Of a stretch of 64,000 nt of DNA, positions 47,901-58,982 are shown piece by piece. A program made the translations under genes and the position numbers. Each line of letters starts with the position of its first letter. The first letter of the stretch is position 1. This DNA comes from Gaeumannomyces sp. JS-464 (Eukaryota; Ascomycota; Sordariomycetes; Magnaporthales; Magnaporthaceae): NCBI GenBank assembly GCA_002197995.1, contig NGZR01000003.1, positions 4,836,001-4,900,000 on the forward strand, given 5' to 3'. The notes below the pieces were generated by a model. The model was not told the origin of the DNA, made no database searches, and saw only the letters and a list, made by a program, of their open reading frames with translations.

Positions 47901-50167
47901 GCCGGAAGCTAAGCCAGGCAGTAGTGAAATAAGATATAAAATGTGACCCGAGCAAGGGACGAGCTCATTCTAATCTCTGATCATGAAAACGGTTCATATA
48001 TTCCCGTGTTGACAAGGATGCCCACATTGAGGGTATAACAACTTTGGAAGCCCTGATAATGAGCTGTTCCTTGTGCTAGAGGTAGGCAGTTTTTCTTATT
48101 TCAAGATCTTGACCTGTGAGCTTGCTCATCAATGATATTTCCAAGAGAAAAAAATGAATATTGATTACCGAACTGCAAGCCTGTCTCGACCTGAGTGGTT
48201 GTCCAACTCCTATGCCATAATGAGATCGCGATAACGACGAGCACACAGTTGGAAGTGATGTTTTCTCGGAAGCCCCTTTTTTAATAAAAAAAAAAATTGT
48301 CTTGACACGAGTGCAGGCAATGGTTTGGGCTCACTTTTTCACCTTCTGAGAATCCTGGTCCTTTATGCCGTGGCAAAACTTGTAATTAGCGTAGAATAAT
48401 TCTCGCCATGGAAAAGGTGGGTGATGAGCAGCTGGGTAGTAAATACCCAGGCCCAGCTAAAAAGTCGTGAAATGCTGGAAGTGGCGTAATCGGCATCCAA
48501 GGTCAACTCAAAAAATTCCTGGGCCTCCCCAGTCGGGCTTGCGCCGGTAGCCTGTGCATGGCCAGCTCCCAGGAGGCACCACCGCCTGGGATGACGCATT
48601 GAACACAGGCTCTATGTTTTCGAGCGTCCAAGCGCGTCTAATGACAAGAGCCCTGGAGCTGTGAAGAGGCGTTCATGCAACCTGGACGGTAGAAGCTCTG
48701 GCTCGATCTCGAGCCTTGCTACCAGGCACAGGGATCTGGGGCGACAGGCTGACATCAGGATTCGGGATTGGCGACCAGGTTTGGAAATCTAGCGCCGGCC
48801 GGATAGCAGGGTGCCCGGGCAGGGGTCGCGAGAGGGAGGTGGTGGGCGGGCTTGGATATCCAAACACGATCAGCTCCGGCCGGCCGGGTCACATCCTGTG
48901 TCACAGGAGAACGAAACGCCGAGCCAGCTAGGACAATCATGATATTGATGCTCCAAGACCTGTGGATTGCTGCGTTGCCGATGGCTTGTGGTGTGGCTTG
49001 CCCCTGAGCAGCGACCGCCGTCTCAGGCTTCTCAGAGATATGTTTCCTGTTTTCACGACCGAGATTCCGAGCGAGCGACGATCAAGTCCGTCAAGAGACG
49101 CAAGGCGAGGATAAAAAGCAACAAGAGATCGCCATTAATTACCGTAGTGTTAGGGCAGCTAGTCACCGAAGGGTTGGGAGAGGGAACGTTTCATGGTCGT
49201 GAGCCTAACCAGGTGCGTGGTAAATCTGGTTCCCATGGCTGGGTCCGAGGGCGAGGCCCACGAAAACTGCTGGCCACTGAGGGGAGCGCGATCTCAGAGG
49301 ACGAGATGCTTGCCCATATTTGCAAGGGTTGGTGTGGGTTACACATGCAGATATGCAATGCGAATCACACTCGCTACCACCGGCAGGGCGGTGGTGGCGC
49401 AGCCGGGAATGGAAGAAGGGTGAGAAGCCACTGATTATTAAGTCAGGCTGCACATTAAGCCAAGGTCTCAATATTTTCGCCTCGTTACCCTTTTTATCTG
49501 GTAGGGGCCTGGTCCCGAGGGGCTTTTTATGGAGCTAGCGGGCGCGAAGAGGGATTGGAAATTTATCATGGCAACAGGTAAACATCGTATTGGTATCATG
49601 GCTGTAATACCGCTCGGAGTCAAGAGTACGCTCCTGTCCTCATCCTACCCGGGCGTGCTTGAGTTTGTTGATGTCGAGCTCGTTTCGTGCACGGCGGGAT
49701 CTGGTTAGTCGTGGCCATGGGTTACGGATACCAGGACTGATACGTGTGATGCTATAACACTACCGGGGCTACAAGGCTACCGAATAACAAGAGTGGGGTA
49801 TCGAGAGTCCACGAAGCCAGCCATTCCAATCGGGGACCCGGAAGGACAGCCGATCTTGGGCCACAGACGGTGGGGTCCGACAAGGAGGCTATAAAATACT
49901 GTGCAAAAGCAAGGCAACCCAAGGAAAAGTCCACGGACCTCCGAACCGTGGGCGGAGGTCTCATCCAACCAACCCTCAGCGATCCTTCGAATTCCTTGAC
50001 CACAAGACACCGAACTCCATTAACAAAGGATCCCAAACGTACGCCAGCCACATGTAAAGCACCGAATTTCTTCAAAAGCCAAGACGATATCTTCCTCTAA
50101 TCTTTTCAAATGCAGATTCAGCCCCTTCCATGAAGCGCAACGCGGGTCAAAGCCTTTCGCACAAAGC
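44981..50167. other. Long gene-poor region, 5.2 kb
   Basis: No complete gene is supported. Open frames are mostly compositionally biased. One short stretch (47638-47853, +) has gene-like residue use and is listed separately. The part from 47.8 to 48.4 kb is AT-richer. Confidence 0.45.
47638..47853 (+). other. Possible coding remnant
   Basis: An open frame of 71 sense codons without an ATG has balanced, protein-like composition: LGLAPEIQRKRERVSRF, then TFEADVFAPEGLEESPRFA and HELEKHNRLATAVFNK. The preceding frame (IEREKRPVTSSL) reads on into it with a one-base shift. It may be an exon or gene relic of unknown family. Confidence 0.3.
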
Positions 50168-51718
50168 TCAATACCAGGAGGATAGTGCCGTGGATGGTAA
50201 ACACTTGGAGAACCTCTCCAGGATATCGGTTGCGGACCTCGGTCTCGATAAAGTCGGGCCCGTCGGATTTTGTGTCGGCGGTGGCATCCGTCCCGAGACT
50301 ACCGCTGCTGCCGAGAGGGGGAAGCGACCGGTGGCATAGTACTGCTCCATGAGCTCATCCTTTTCGTACCAGCGCTCGCGGAGCCAAATCTCGAAATTTT
50401 CCGGCGTGTCGATAGGTATTTCGGAAACGGGGAAGCGGCGCCAGTAAAAGTTGACTGACTTTGGAGGGCGGCCCTGGAAGTAGGTGCTCGAGAGGGTGAA
50501 GAACTCCTCGCCGTACCTACCACGACTACGGGTTGTGGCGGCAAGGTGCGCGCTTGTGGTTAGCTGGGGATGCGCAGGGGCACAGATAGGTGGCGGATGG
50601 GGTGGGCCTTACGGGATGCCTTCGTAGGCAACAGTGCAGTCGTAGACGTAGTCGACAGTTCCCTTGAGCTCGCTAAGGCAAAAATACATGCCAGTGCTGC
50701 GGGGCAGGAGGAGATGCCGGGGGTCTTTGATGCCCATCTTTTCGGCCCACTGGGCTGACTTGATGCGTCCCTTGTCCGAGGCATTGGTCCCTTCAGGGAA
50801 AAGGAGTAGCCACATGGGGTTCAAAGAGCGTTCGTCGGTGGCGGGGTCGGTAGATTTGACCTTGAGCTTCTGCAGGCGGTGGGCCATGCGGGGCTGGTCG
50901 ACGGCCATCTTGCGCGACATGAAGATGAACCCATAGAACATCATTCCAGTGCCGATGATGGGTATGTACTTGAGCGACTCCTTCAGGATGATGTAGATCC
51001 AGCCGTGCGTTTGCGGGTCGTTGGCATATGCCACCCACCACAGATAGAGCCAGTCTGTGTAGATCTGTTGAGGTATGTGCGTGCACGTTAGCTTCTAGCC
51101 ACAAGGCACGACTCTCGCCCCACGATGTCTATCGTCTTGTCCAATGCCTTGATAAACGTGCCTGGTGGTTGGCGATCAGGACTAGGCGCTTGGGAAATCC
51201 AAACTCAACCCGTCCGTCCTTGGCTTGGGTGATCTGGCCGGCAACAGAGGCATCGCCGCTGACACGGATTATGGTAGGGCCCCACCACTTTGTCATGGTG
51301 GTGATGGTGATGCCAAAGTATTGCTTGGTGAGGGCCATGTACGCGTAGTACAGGTCACGGTTGATCCAGTAGAGCGGCGCGCCGATGAACTGGGCGGTGG
51401 CTATGCTTTAAAAGGGGCCGAGAACCGACGCGACGAAGCTCAAAAGTCAGCGGGCGCACCGTCTATAGATTCCATAGCAACATGGCGGCTGGCCCCCTGG
51501 GATCGCAACAACTCCGTCCCTATTTCTCGAACATACCCAAGGACGCACGCCGCAAAATAGAGGCCAAAGGAGATCTGCCTAAAGATCTGCCTTGCGCGGC
51601 CATATTTCTGCTCGCCGGCGGGATGTTCAGAGTCGAGCTTGCGCTTCGGAGCGGTTATTGCCGGCGCATCCGGAGCTTGGGCCGGCGGCCTGGCGCGTTG
51701 CCGCAGCTCCGTCGTCAT
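50168..51718 (-). CDS. LCLAT/AGPAT-type lysophospholipid acyltransferase
   Basis: This is a membrane-bound PlsC-family acyltransferase that transfers an acyl chain from acyl-CoA to a lysophospholipid, probably in the ER. Catalytic HX4D is NHQIYTD at about residue 140, spanning an exon junction; the substrate motif LLFPEGTN lies near residue 230. The N-terminal part has membrane-type segments (ISFGLYFAACVLG; AQFIGAPLYWI), and ENFEIWLRERWYEKDELMEQYY near the C-terminus is typical of the LCLAT1/Cst26-like branch. Minus-strand exons: 51718-51537, 51405-51162, 51064-50613 and 50516-50168. Phases close exactly at 408 aa with no frameshift, making this one of the cleanest genes in the window. The second intron has a GC donor (CAG|GCACGT). 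The specific lyso-substrate (PI, PA or other) cannot be told. Confidence 0.85.
51065..51161 (-). other. GC-AG intron in the acyltransferase
   Basis: Donor CAG|GCACGT and acceptor CAACAG|ATC. It falls inside the catalytic motif: NHQ ends one exon and IYTD starts the next in phase 0, so the boundary is fixed by the protein. Confidence 0.7.
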
Positions 51719-53337
51719 GGCTGCGGGGATGTGGGGACGGGGAGGTCAAGGTCTCGCTTCCGCTGATTGACAGCAGGCCCGGTGCGTCGGCGGCGGCGAG
51801 AGCGCACAAACGTGGCGGCTCAGAGGTTTGGAGCTGCGGAAAGCAGAGACGGATTGTGAGTGACGAAGACAGCTTGCGAAGAGGACAGAACACAATAGCG
51901 CTGCGGTGCAGTAAGACATCCCGCTGAGCAACAAGTGGATATCGAACGGGCCCCAGGAAAGCCCCGGCGGCGGAGGCCACCTACTACATTCGCACCCTCC
52001 AAGGAGGAGCCCGAGGACAGGCGCGGATTAGGCAGAAAGCTACCTAAGGCACAACGAGGTGGGGCAGCGGGTGCCGAGGCAGGCCCCTGGCGGTGCGCTG
52101 AGAGGCTGCGCTGCTCGCGTGCGCGGGGCAGAGCAGTGCTGCGCTCTGTAAGGCGGAATGCTGCAGGGTGCCTTTCGACGAGGCGGTCGGAGTGGCTCTG
52201 TTGACGTCGGCGAGCGTTGTTGGTCGCCGACAGGGCGTTGGCCGTTGTCGCCAGCCTTTGTTGCGACTGAGTTGATAAAAGTGTCGGTCGGTCTGCCACG
52301 CCAAGCAATGGCGCTGCTGGAGTCTGCTGGACCGCGCGTCCGCCTGTCAGGAACGGCACGGCGTGTTCGTCGCTGCTCACTCACACACACATACCTTAAC
52401 ACTCAACAGATGCGTCAGAACTCTGTTCGTGGAGCCCGATTTGACCGCGCAGCAAAGCAGCCCGCAGGTGGTGAGCTGGATAGGATGAGAACACGCGGGG
52501 ATCCTCGATGGCCCTGGACGAAGCAGGGCTGGGCAAGGCAGACGCTGTTCTTCAGCCCGCGAGGGTCATACCGTATGGCACCGTCGGGTCATCGTGGACA
52601 TTGGGCATGCCATCGTTGCCGAATTATGGCTTTGCGCACGTGCCCCACCGTGGTCAGGTCTGCTGACTCTCGCAAGCCCAACTTGGTTTGGAAAAGGAGC
52701 TCGCCGGGCAGCCTGCTTGAGGAGAACTAAAATGTTCTGCGCGCCATATTGAATAGGGATGGTTCCGGTTTATGTACTAGGTAGGTACCTATTGGAATAC
52801 TCCTCTCACCAACCCATCAAGTCGCATTCTCCGACGAAAAGTGCCGACGCTGCCAACTGAAGCTTGGAAAAAGCTCGCTTCAACAAAAATGCCGAGCGCG
52901 GGATGGCGCCATCCCCACCCAGGCTGCACCAAAATCGATCAAATATGGGGATTTCCCCACACGACCTGAGTGGCCGGAGGGAGCTTGGGCAAGATTCATT
53001 GGCCGCAACATCCGTCCGAAAAAGAAAAAAAAAAGAAAAAAGAAAAGGAGAAAAAAAGCAGAAGGCGTCCGCTCGATCGGAACCAACGGCCAGAACCAAA
53101 CGACTGCTAGCTCCAGCTCCCTCTTGAATCGGGCGTGCTATCAATCGCTGCGGCCTCCAGTCGTCAGGGCCAACTACCTAGCCTCGGTTAAAGAAAGCTG
53201 CGAACAGGGTGCGCACAGCAATGACGCACTTGCTATGGTAGCTCCCTCGAGCTGCCACGACCCGACTCCTACGCTACCCCTCTCGGCCCGTCCTGAGCCA
53301 ACCAAATAGTCGGCCCTGTTGTTTCCAACACTTTATC
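51719..53337. other. Divergent promoter region, 1.6 kb
   Basis: This lies between the starts of the acyltransferase and the NAD kinase and must hold both promoters. It has an AGGTAGGTACCTA motif near 52779. No other gene is supported. Confidence 0.5.
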
Positions 53338-54891
53338 ATGCCTCTACGGCCTCCGCCATGCCTCCAAGTAGGCTCAAGGTCGTCGCTCCTTGATTGGGCC
53401 CTCTTCCGCTGCCCCGCCCTCTCGGCCACTCGCTATGGCTCAACCATCAGCCATGGCCGCAGACCCGTGCGCTGGGGCGCGTCGAGTCTTCGCCAACCAG
53501 GGACGCCACCGAGGCGGCACTTCTCTGCGACTCGGCCCAGGCTCGAGATACTCGACGTGTCTGCGCTGCCCGACCGCATCATCCCCAAGTACCAGGAGAG
53601 CGCGGCCTCGTCGCTTCTGCTACTGCATTGGCCCCAACCGCCGCGCAACATCCTCCTGATCCCGAAGCTGCACGCCCCGCAAGTCACCCTCTCGGCCGTC
53701 GCCTTCGCCAAGCACCTGCACAGCAACTACCCCGACCTCAATCTCATCTTTGAGAGCCGCATTGCCAGCGCCATCCACGAGAGCCTGCCGTTTCCCATCT
53801 ACACCACCAGCGGCGGCGACCCGAGCCTCCAGTTCCCAAACAAGATTGACCTCGTCACCACCCTCGGCGGCGATGGCACCATCCTGCGCGCCGCTAGCCT
53901 GTTCTCCCTGCAGGCTAGCGTCCCCCCTATCCTTTCCTTCAGCATGGGGTCCGTCGGCTTCCTGGGCGAGTGGAAGTTTGAGGAATACAAGCGCGCCTGG
54001 AGGGAGGTCTACATGAGCGGCAGCGGCGTCGCTGTCGAGGATCTGTACGCGCCACACATGCAGACGGCGGCCGGCGTCCTGGGCAACGGCGCCTCTTCGC
54101 CCACACCCGCCGTCTCCCGTATCGGCGAGGACGCATCACCTCACCCGCCCTCAGGCTGGGAGGGCCACCCGGGAAAGTCCATGGGGCCCAGTCGCACCTC
54201 CAAGATACTCCTGCGCCACCGGCTCAAAGTGGGCGTCTACGACGAGCACGGCGTCAACATCAACAACCAACTGATGCCCACCTCGACCGCCGAGCCTCGC
54301 CACCATCATCACGACGGCCACGACGAAAGTGCGACGCGCCCACCTCCCTCCTCGGCCTCGCCCTATCCCTCGCCTGCGTATAACAGGGCGACGCCATCGG
54401 GAATACACGCCATCAACGAGCTGCTCATTCACCGCGGCCCGCACCCCCACCTGGCCATCATCGACATCTATCTCAACAACCACTTCCTGACCGAGGCCGT
54501 CGCCGACGGCATCCTGATCAGCACGCCGACGGGCTCGACGGCCTACTCGCTCAGTGCGGGCGGGTCCATCATCCACCCACTCGTCGGCTCGCTCCTTATT
54601 ACGCCCATCTGCCCACGCAGCCTCAGCTTCCGCCCCTTGGTTCTGCCGCTCAACACAAAGGTCACTCTACGGCTCAGCGACAGGAACCGCGGTCGTGAGC
54701 TCGAGGTCAGCATCGATGGTAAGCGCCGCGCCGGCGTGGGGATCGGCATGGAGGTCCACGTCGAGGGCGAGACGGTCGGCCGCTCCGCTGACGGCTCCTG
54801 GAGGGCGGTGTCCCCTGCGTCATCCGTGCCCCTGGCAAAGCCGACGTTGAGGGCATCAGCGATGATGATGACGGCTGGGTTGGCGGCCTAA
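53338..54891 (+). CDS. POS5: Mitochondrial NAD(H) kinase, POS5-like
   Basis: This is an ATP-dependent NAD/NADH kinase that makes NADP(H), probably in the mitochondrial matrix. A single exon gives 517 aa with no frameshift. The first 65 residues are Arg/Ser/Pro-rich without acidic residues after the start (GRRPVRWGASSLRQPGTPPR), as in a mitochondrial presequence. GGDG (TLGGDGTILRAASLF) is at residues 177-180, followed by SMGSVGFLGEW; the second conserved block DGILISTPTGSTAYSLSAGG is near residue 395 and PRSLSFRPLVLPL follows. A Ser/Pro/His-rich insertion (about residues 240-350) separates the halves and makes the protein longer than yeast Pos5 (about 414 aa). The ATG at 53338 gives the whole presequence. 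Assignment to the mitochondrial rather than cytosolic kinase rests on the N-terminus. Confidence 0.88.
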   Translation: MPLRPPPCLQVGSRSSLLDWALFRCPALSATRYGSTISHGRRPVRWGASSLRQPGTPPRRHFSATRPRLEILDVSALPDRIIPKYQESAASSLLLLHWPQPPRNILLIPKLHAPQVTLSAVAFAKHLHSNYPDLNLIFESRIASAIHESLPFPIYTTSGGDPSLQFPNKIDLVTTLGGDGTILRAASLFSLQASVPPILSFSMGSVGFLGEWKFEEYKRAWREVYMSGSGVAVEDLYAPHMQTAAGVLGNGASSPTPAVSRIGEDASPHPPSGWEGHPGKSMGPSRTSKILLRHRLKVGVYDEHGVNINNQLMPTSTAEPRHHHHDGHDESATRPPPSSASPYPSPAYNRATPSGIHAINELLIHRGPHPHLAIIDIYLNNHFLTEAVADGILISTPTGSTAYSLSAGGSIIHPLVGSLLITPICPRSLSFRPLVLPLNTKVTLRLSDRNRGRELEVSIDGKRRAGVGIGMEVHVEGETVGRSADGSWRAVSPASSVPLAKPTLRASAMMMTAGLAA

Positions 54892-56509
54892 ATGGGCTGC
54901 TCAAGTTTAACTACCCCTTCGGTGAGGCCGGCCACTGATGATTTCCAAAAATTGTACCCGTGTCTTGTTTTGGCTGGCTCTGTCTTTGCGTCGGGATTTC
55001 ACCATGATCTTGGGACCTCACACTGCCTTTTTTTTATTTTTATTTTTACAAAAGAAAATAACGGAGAGGGAGGAGGTATTTGTATGTATAGATACCCAAG
55101 CACTGGAATATGTGCTGACGATGTATACGACTGTCCTGCGGGGATGCATAATCCCGGCCTACCCCTTCGCGTCACCGCCGAGGGGGAGGAGGTCGGGGTT
55201 GGACATTGGGGAGGTGGCATACCCACATGCCGGGTTCGCACGCTACGACAGCGACCTCGAGCAACCTGTCAGCAGTGAGGGCATCGCCAAAGGCCCTGTC
55301 ACCTAGGCCACCAAAACTGAGCAGCCCTCGCCAGTATGAGGGCATGGACGTGTGGCTACCGTTAACATCTGGGGCCTAGGACCCGACAGAAGGAGCTGGA
55401 GACGGATTTTCTCGCGGGTCTCGGGTGGCTACGCGACATCAACGAGGAAGCGGCTAGGCTCCAGTTGAGCAAGGCAGCCAATGGTGCCTGGTTGAGAGTC
55501 GCCCGTCGGCGAGCGGGTCGGACTCTTGGCGACGAAAGATGCTCGCTGATCGTTTCGGCGGTTCCCCGCTGAGAATTGACAGCGTTACTAATCTCCTACC
55601 CAGATAGGGGTTTTAGGAGGTAGGTTAACTTATCCCTAGCTCAATCGACGTCTTTTCCCTACCTTCTGATTGCTCTGTCTGACCGCTCAATAGGAGGGCT
55701 AGTCTCGGTGGCTCAAATGCGAAGGTCACAAAAAGGCTGGCTCAAAGTAGAAAAACGAAAGGGGCGGCGATCTTTTTCCAAGAAAGGTCGTCGGGGGTTG
55801 TGGTTGGATTGGTGGCTTGGACCCGGGAGTGGCACGCTTTGTGACAACGCACAAGGCTCTTGTCGTCCCCAGCATCTGAGGGAAAGGTGCCGAAACACCG
55901 CCGACGAAATTCAAAAAGGTATGCCCATACATAGACACTACTCACCCTGGTTCTGCTGTGGGTCAGAAGTGGCAAAAAATGTGTTGACTTTCAGCCTCAC
56001 CGAGTGAGTTGTACTAATGATCTTGGGACTTGAGTGTCACCGCTGGCAGCGTGCCCCGACGCTATTTCCGGGCCGTCAAATCGGGCCTCTATGTGGCAGT
56101 ACGTGCCCCAGCCTGGTGCGCCACGCTGGCTGCTAGCTGCCCGTGCCCACCCCGGCCAACGAGCAGAGTCCTGCGACTTGGCTGCTGTCACATACGAACA
56201 TACCGGGGGTTTGGTTAGATCGCCGCTGTCTCTAGTCGTGGAGACCTGTCATATGCCGAGCTCGTTTTAAAGGCTCGAGGCCGTGGCATTGCTCCTGTCA
56301 GGCTGAAACCGAGTCTCATTTGTCCCTGCTAACTTCGACACGGAAACCCGATATTGACTGATGCTGCTGCAGGATGGCGAAGTTTTAAAGGCGCCCAAGA
56401 CGGCCGCTCTGTCGTGACTTTCGTCTCCATCCTTTTTTTTTTCCCCAGTCCACAACCGAAACCCAACTCCTGACACTTCACTCTTCTCAACAAGTCCGAC
56501 TCACATAAC
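54892..56509. other. Decayed-looking intergenic block, 1.6 kb
   Basis: No complete gene. A coding-like stretch at about 55372-55572 is listed separately. The rest has only chance-like open frames. Confidence 0.45.
55372..55572 (+). other. Possible coding remnant
   Basis: An open frame without a clear start has protein-like composition: RQKELETDFLAGLGWLRDIN, then EEAARLQLSKAANGAWLRVA, ending TLGDERCSLIVSAVPR and TGA. It lies upstream of the AAA pseudogene on the same strand and may be a lost exon of it or of another gene. Confidence 0.3.
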
Positions 56510-58899
56510 ATGGCTCCGCAATTAACCGCCCCCTGCGGCTTCGCCAAAACAAGAAGACCAAAGGGAAACGCGGGGGAAGGCAGTCCACCAGGGAGACAAC
56601 GCTGGTACGGATGGGCTGCGGGGAGCACACGAGCGCCTGCTGACAGGCCGACGTCCGCAATTCCTTCTTGGTTCCTGGAGCACTGCGTCAAGACGGCGAG
56701 TGATCTCGCAGGCACCCCCAGCGTCCTCGTCGTAAAGCAGTCTCTCGACGAAGCGCCCTCGACCGGCGGAGTCGCATTGAGAGGAGCGGTGCCTGCATCT
56801 TCCATGTTCGAGATCGAGTCTACATTCTATAAGGACTTGGAGGTCGTGTTGGATGCAACGACGCAGGCCTGAGAGTCGCCAATGCGAGATGGTCCCATCT
56901 TCAAAATGACGAGCCTCTTTCTAACCACCCCTGCCGTGCGCGACGGGAAAGGTTGCCCGGTCTTCTTCCAGAGCATTGTCGAGCAATTTGCCAGAGACAA
57001 CCACGCCGACCTGGTTACCTTGGCCATGGCCGACATCGAAGACTTGGCACAATACTTCGTCTGGGCGGCCAAGCAGCCTGTTGGGTCCACCGCCGACAAC
57101 CTGGACGCCTGTTTTACATACCGCCCCGGGGGGAATCGCACGTTCCCCATCAAGAAGGTCCTCCAACTAGCACAAGAGCGCAGGGCATTCCGGGGCGGCC
57201 AGGCTGACCCTCGGGGCCATTGATCATCCACATACCCGAGGCACACCTGTTTGTCCCTCCAGTCTCCAACATCGTATCCAACCTGCTCAATGCACTCTCG
57301 ATCACCTCCACCACCAGGCGGACTTCCCAAAACGACATCCTCAATGCCATCAGCAGTGGGATTCCCCGAAAGGGAAGGCATAAAGGCAGGACCCTGCTGG
57401 TACTCTCGAGCCACAAGATCGACGATGTATCCAAGCTGGGGAGCTCCACAGTCAAGCTTCTCGGTCTTACGGCAAATGTCAAGGTCGTGCCTGTCCAGTC
57501 CACAGCCCAGGCGAAACTTTTTGAGGTTGGGCCACCGGGAGCGGATTTCCGCTTACGGGCCAATGTCAGATCAATCCAGAGAAAAATCAGGCAAGGACGG
57601 GAAACTTCTCAGACCCAGCCATCCAGCCACATACCAATTGGAAGCTTCTCGGGGCTAGCGAGGCGTCAATAAGGATGTGCAGAGACGTGCTCAGCGACGG
57701 GGAGGTAGCGGACCTCGCCGATAGGATCGGTCAGACTTTCAACCCGGACCACATCAACCGGGTACTGACCGAAGTGGCCCACCGAAGGGACCTACTATCA
57801 AGTCGGAGCCGCCCTGCCGAAAATAAAGGGTGGACAGGGTTCCCGTCGCTAGTGCGTGCCGAGATCCTCAAGATCGAGAAAGACCCAAAGTCCGATAACG
57901 AGGCAAAGCTGTTGGGGCTTTTGGTCAACCCAGGTATGTGCAACATGACGTGGACACTCTCGTGCTTCAGGCGCTGACTGACACGTTGCAGATAACATCA
58001 CTCACGGGTGGGATGACATCGAGCTAGATGCAGACATCCGAGATACCATCCTCCAGCTGATCAGCCAGACCGGGAGCGCGGGCCGACCCCGCGCTGGGAT
58101 ACTCTCCAGGGGCGAGCTTGGCGGGGCGCTGCTGTACGGGCCCCCGGGCACCGGCAAGACACACTTGGCGAGGGTCATTGCGCGTGAGTGCCAAGCAACC
58201 ATGATTTCGGTAACGGCAGCCGATATCAGGAATAAGTATGTCGGCCAGAGCAAAAAGGCAATCAAGGCGCTATTCAGCCTCGGGCGCAAGCTTTACCCTA
58301 GCATCATCTTCATTGACGAGGCCGACGCGCTGCCCAAGACCCGGACGGACGACGACTGAAGCCGGGAACGCGCCCAAACGAATCAGTTTCTCGCCGAGAT
58401 GGACGGCCTCGTCAAGGCGGCCAACCGCCCCCTGGTCCTGCTGGCTACAAATTTTCCACACACCCTAGACAATGCCGTCCTCCAACGCGTGCCCTGCAAG
58501 CTGTATGTGGGCCTACCGCTGCTGGCGGCGAGGCGGCGGATATTTGACATTTGCCTGAACGAGGACCTTGTGTCGGACGACGTCGACCTTGATGACCTGG
58601 CGCACATGACCAAGGGCTACTCCGGAGCCGACATCCATACATTATGCTATCAAGCAGCTCTCATTTGCAGGGGCGTTGGTCCGGAGGGGCAACATGGCGG
58701 GATCGGACAGGCGCATTTCGAAAAAGCGCTGCGGCGAACCTCACCCACCGTCACAAAGGGCGCCATATCGCAGATCCGGGCATTTGCGAGGGAAAACGAT
58801 CCATCCGCGGTTACCAGGATGGACGCCGCTGATCAAGGCGAACAGCCACGGGCTCTGACTGCTCCGGCAGGGCGCCCTGGTGCGGCATCTCCGGAACTG
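56510..58899 (+). pseudogene. AAA+ ATPase pseudogene
   Basis: This was an AAA-family ATPase. Walker A is LLYGPPGTGKTHLARVIA (about 58131-58184), Walker B SIIFIDEADAL, then NQFLAEMDGLVKAANRPLVLLATNFP and a small C-terminal helical domain with YSGADIHTLCYQA. The N-terminal 450 residues before the AAA domain are unrecognised. Start ATG at 56510 (MAPQLTAPCGFAK). Damage: TGA at 56870-56872, with the frame continuing open beyond it; a one-base loss at the G run 57213-57216; a frame change between about 57590 and 57670; TGA at 58357-58359 just after Walker B in RTDDD, where the same frame continues SRERAQTNQF. Both TGAs are one C-to-T step from CGA (Arg). One intron is visible (57934-57991, GTATGT...GCAG, 58 bp). 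Two nonsense codons plus indels suggest true decay, although readthrough or error cannot be excluded. Confidence 0.75.
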
Positions 58900-58982
58900 C
58901 AAAGACCGCCCATGGACGCCCATCCTGATAATACGGCCCGGGTCCCAACGCCCCAGTCCAGAACGAAAGAAGTCCAGGCAGC

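Noticed and set aside
52158..52730. 190-codon open frame upstream of the NAD kinase
   Set aside because: Arg/Gly/Pro-rich with no motif; it lies in the shared promoter region of two well-supported divergent genes.
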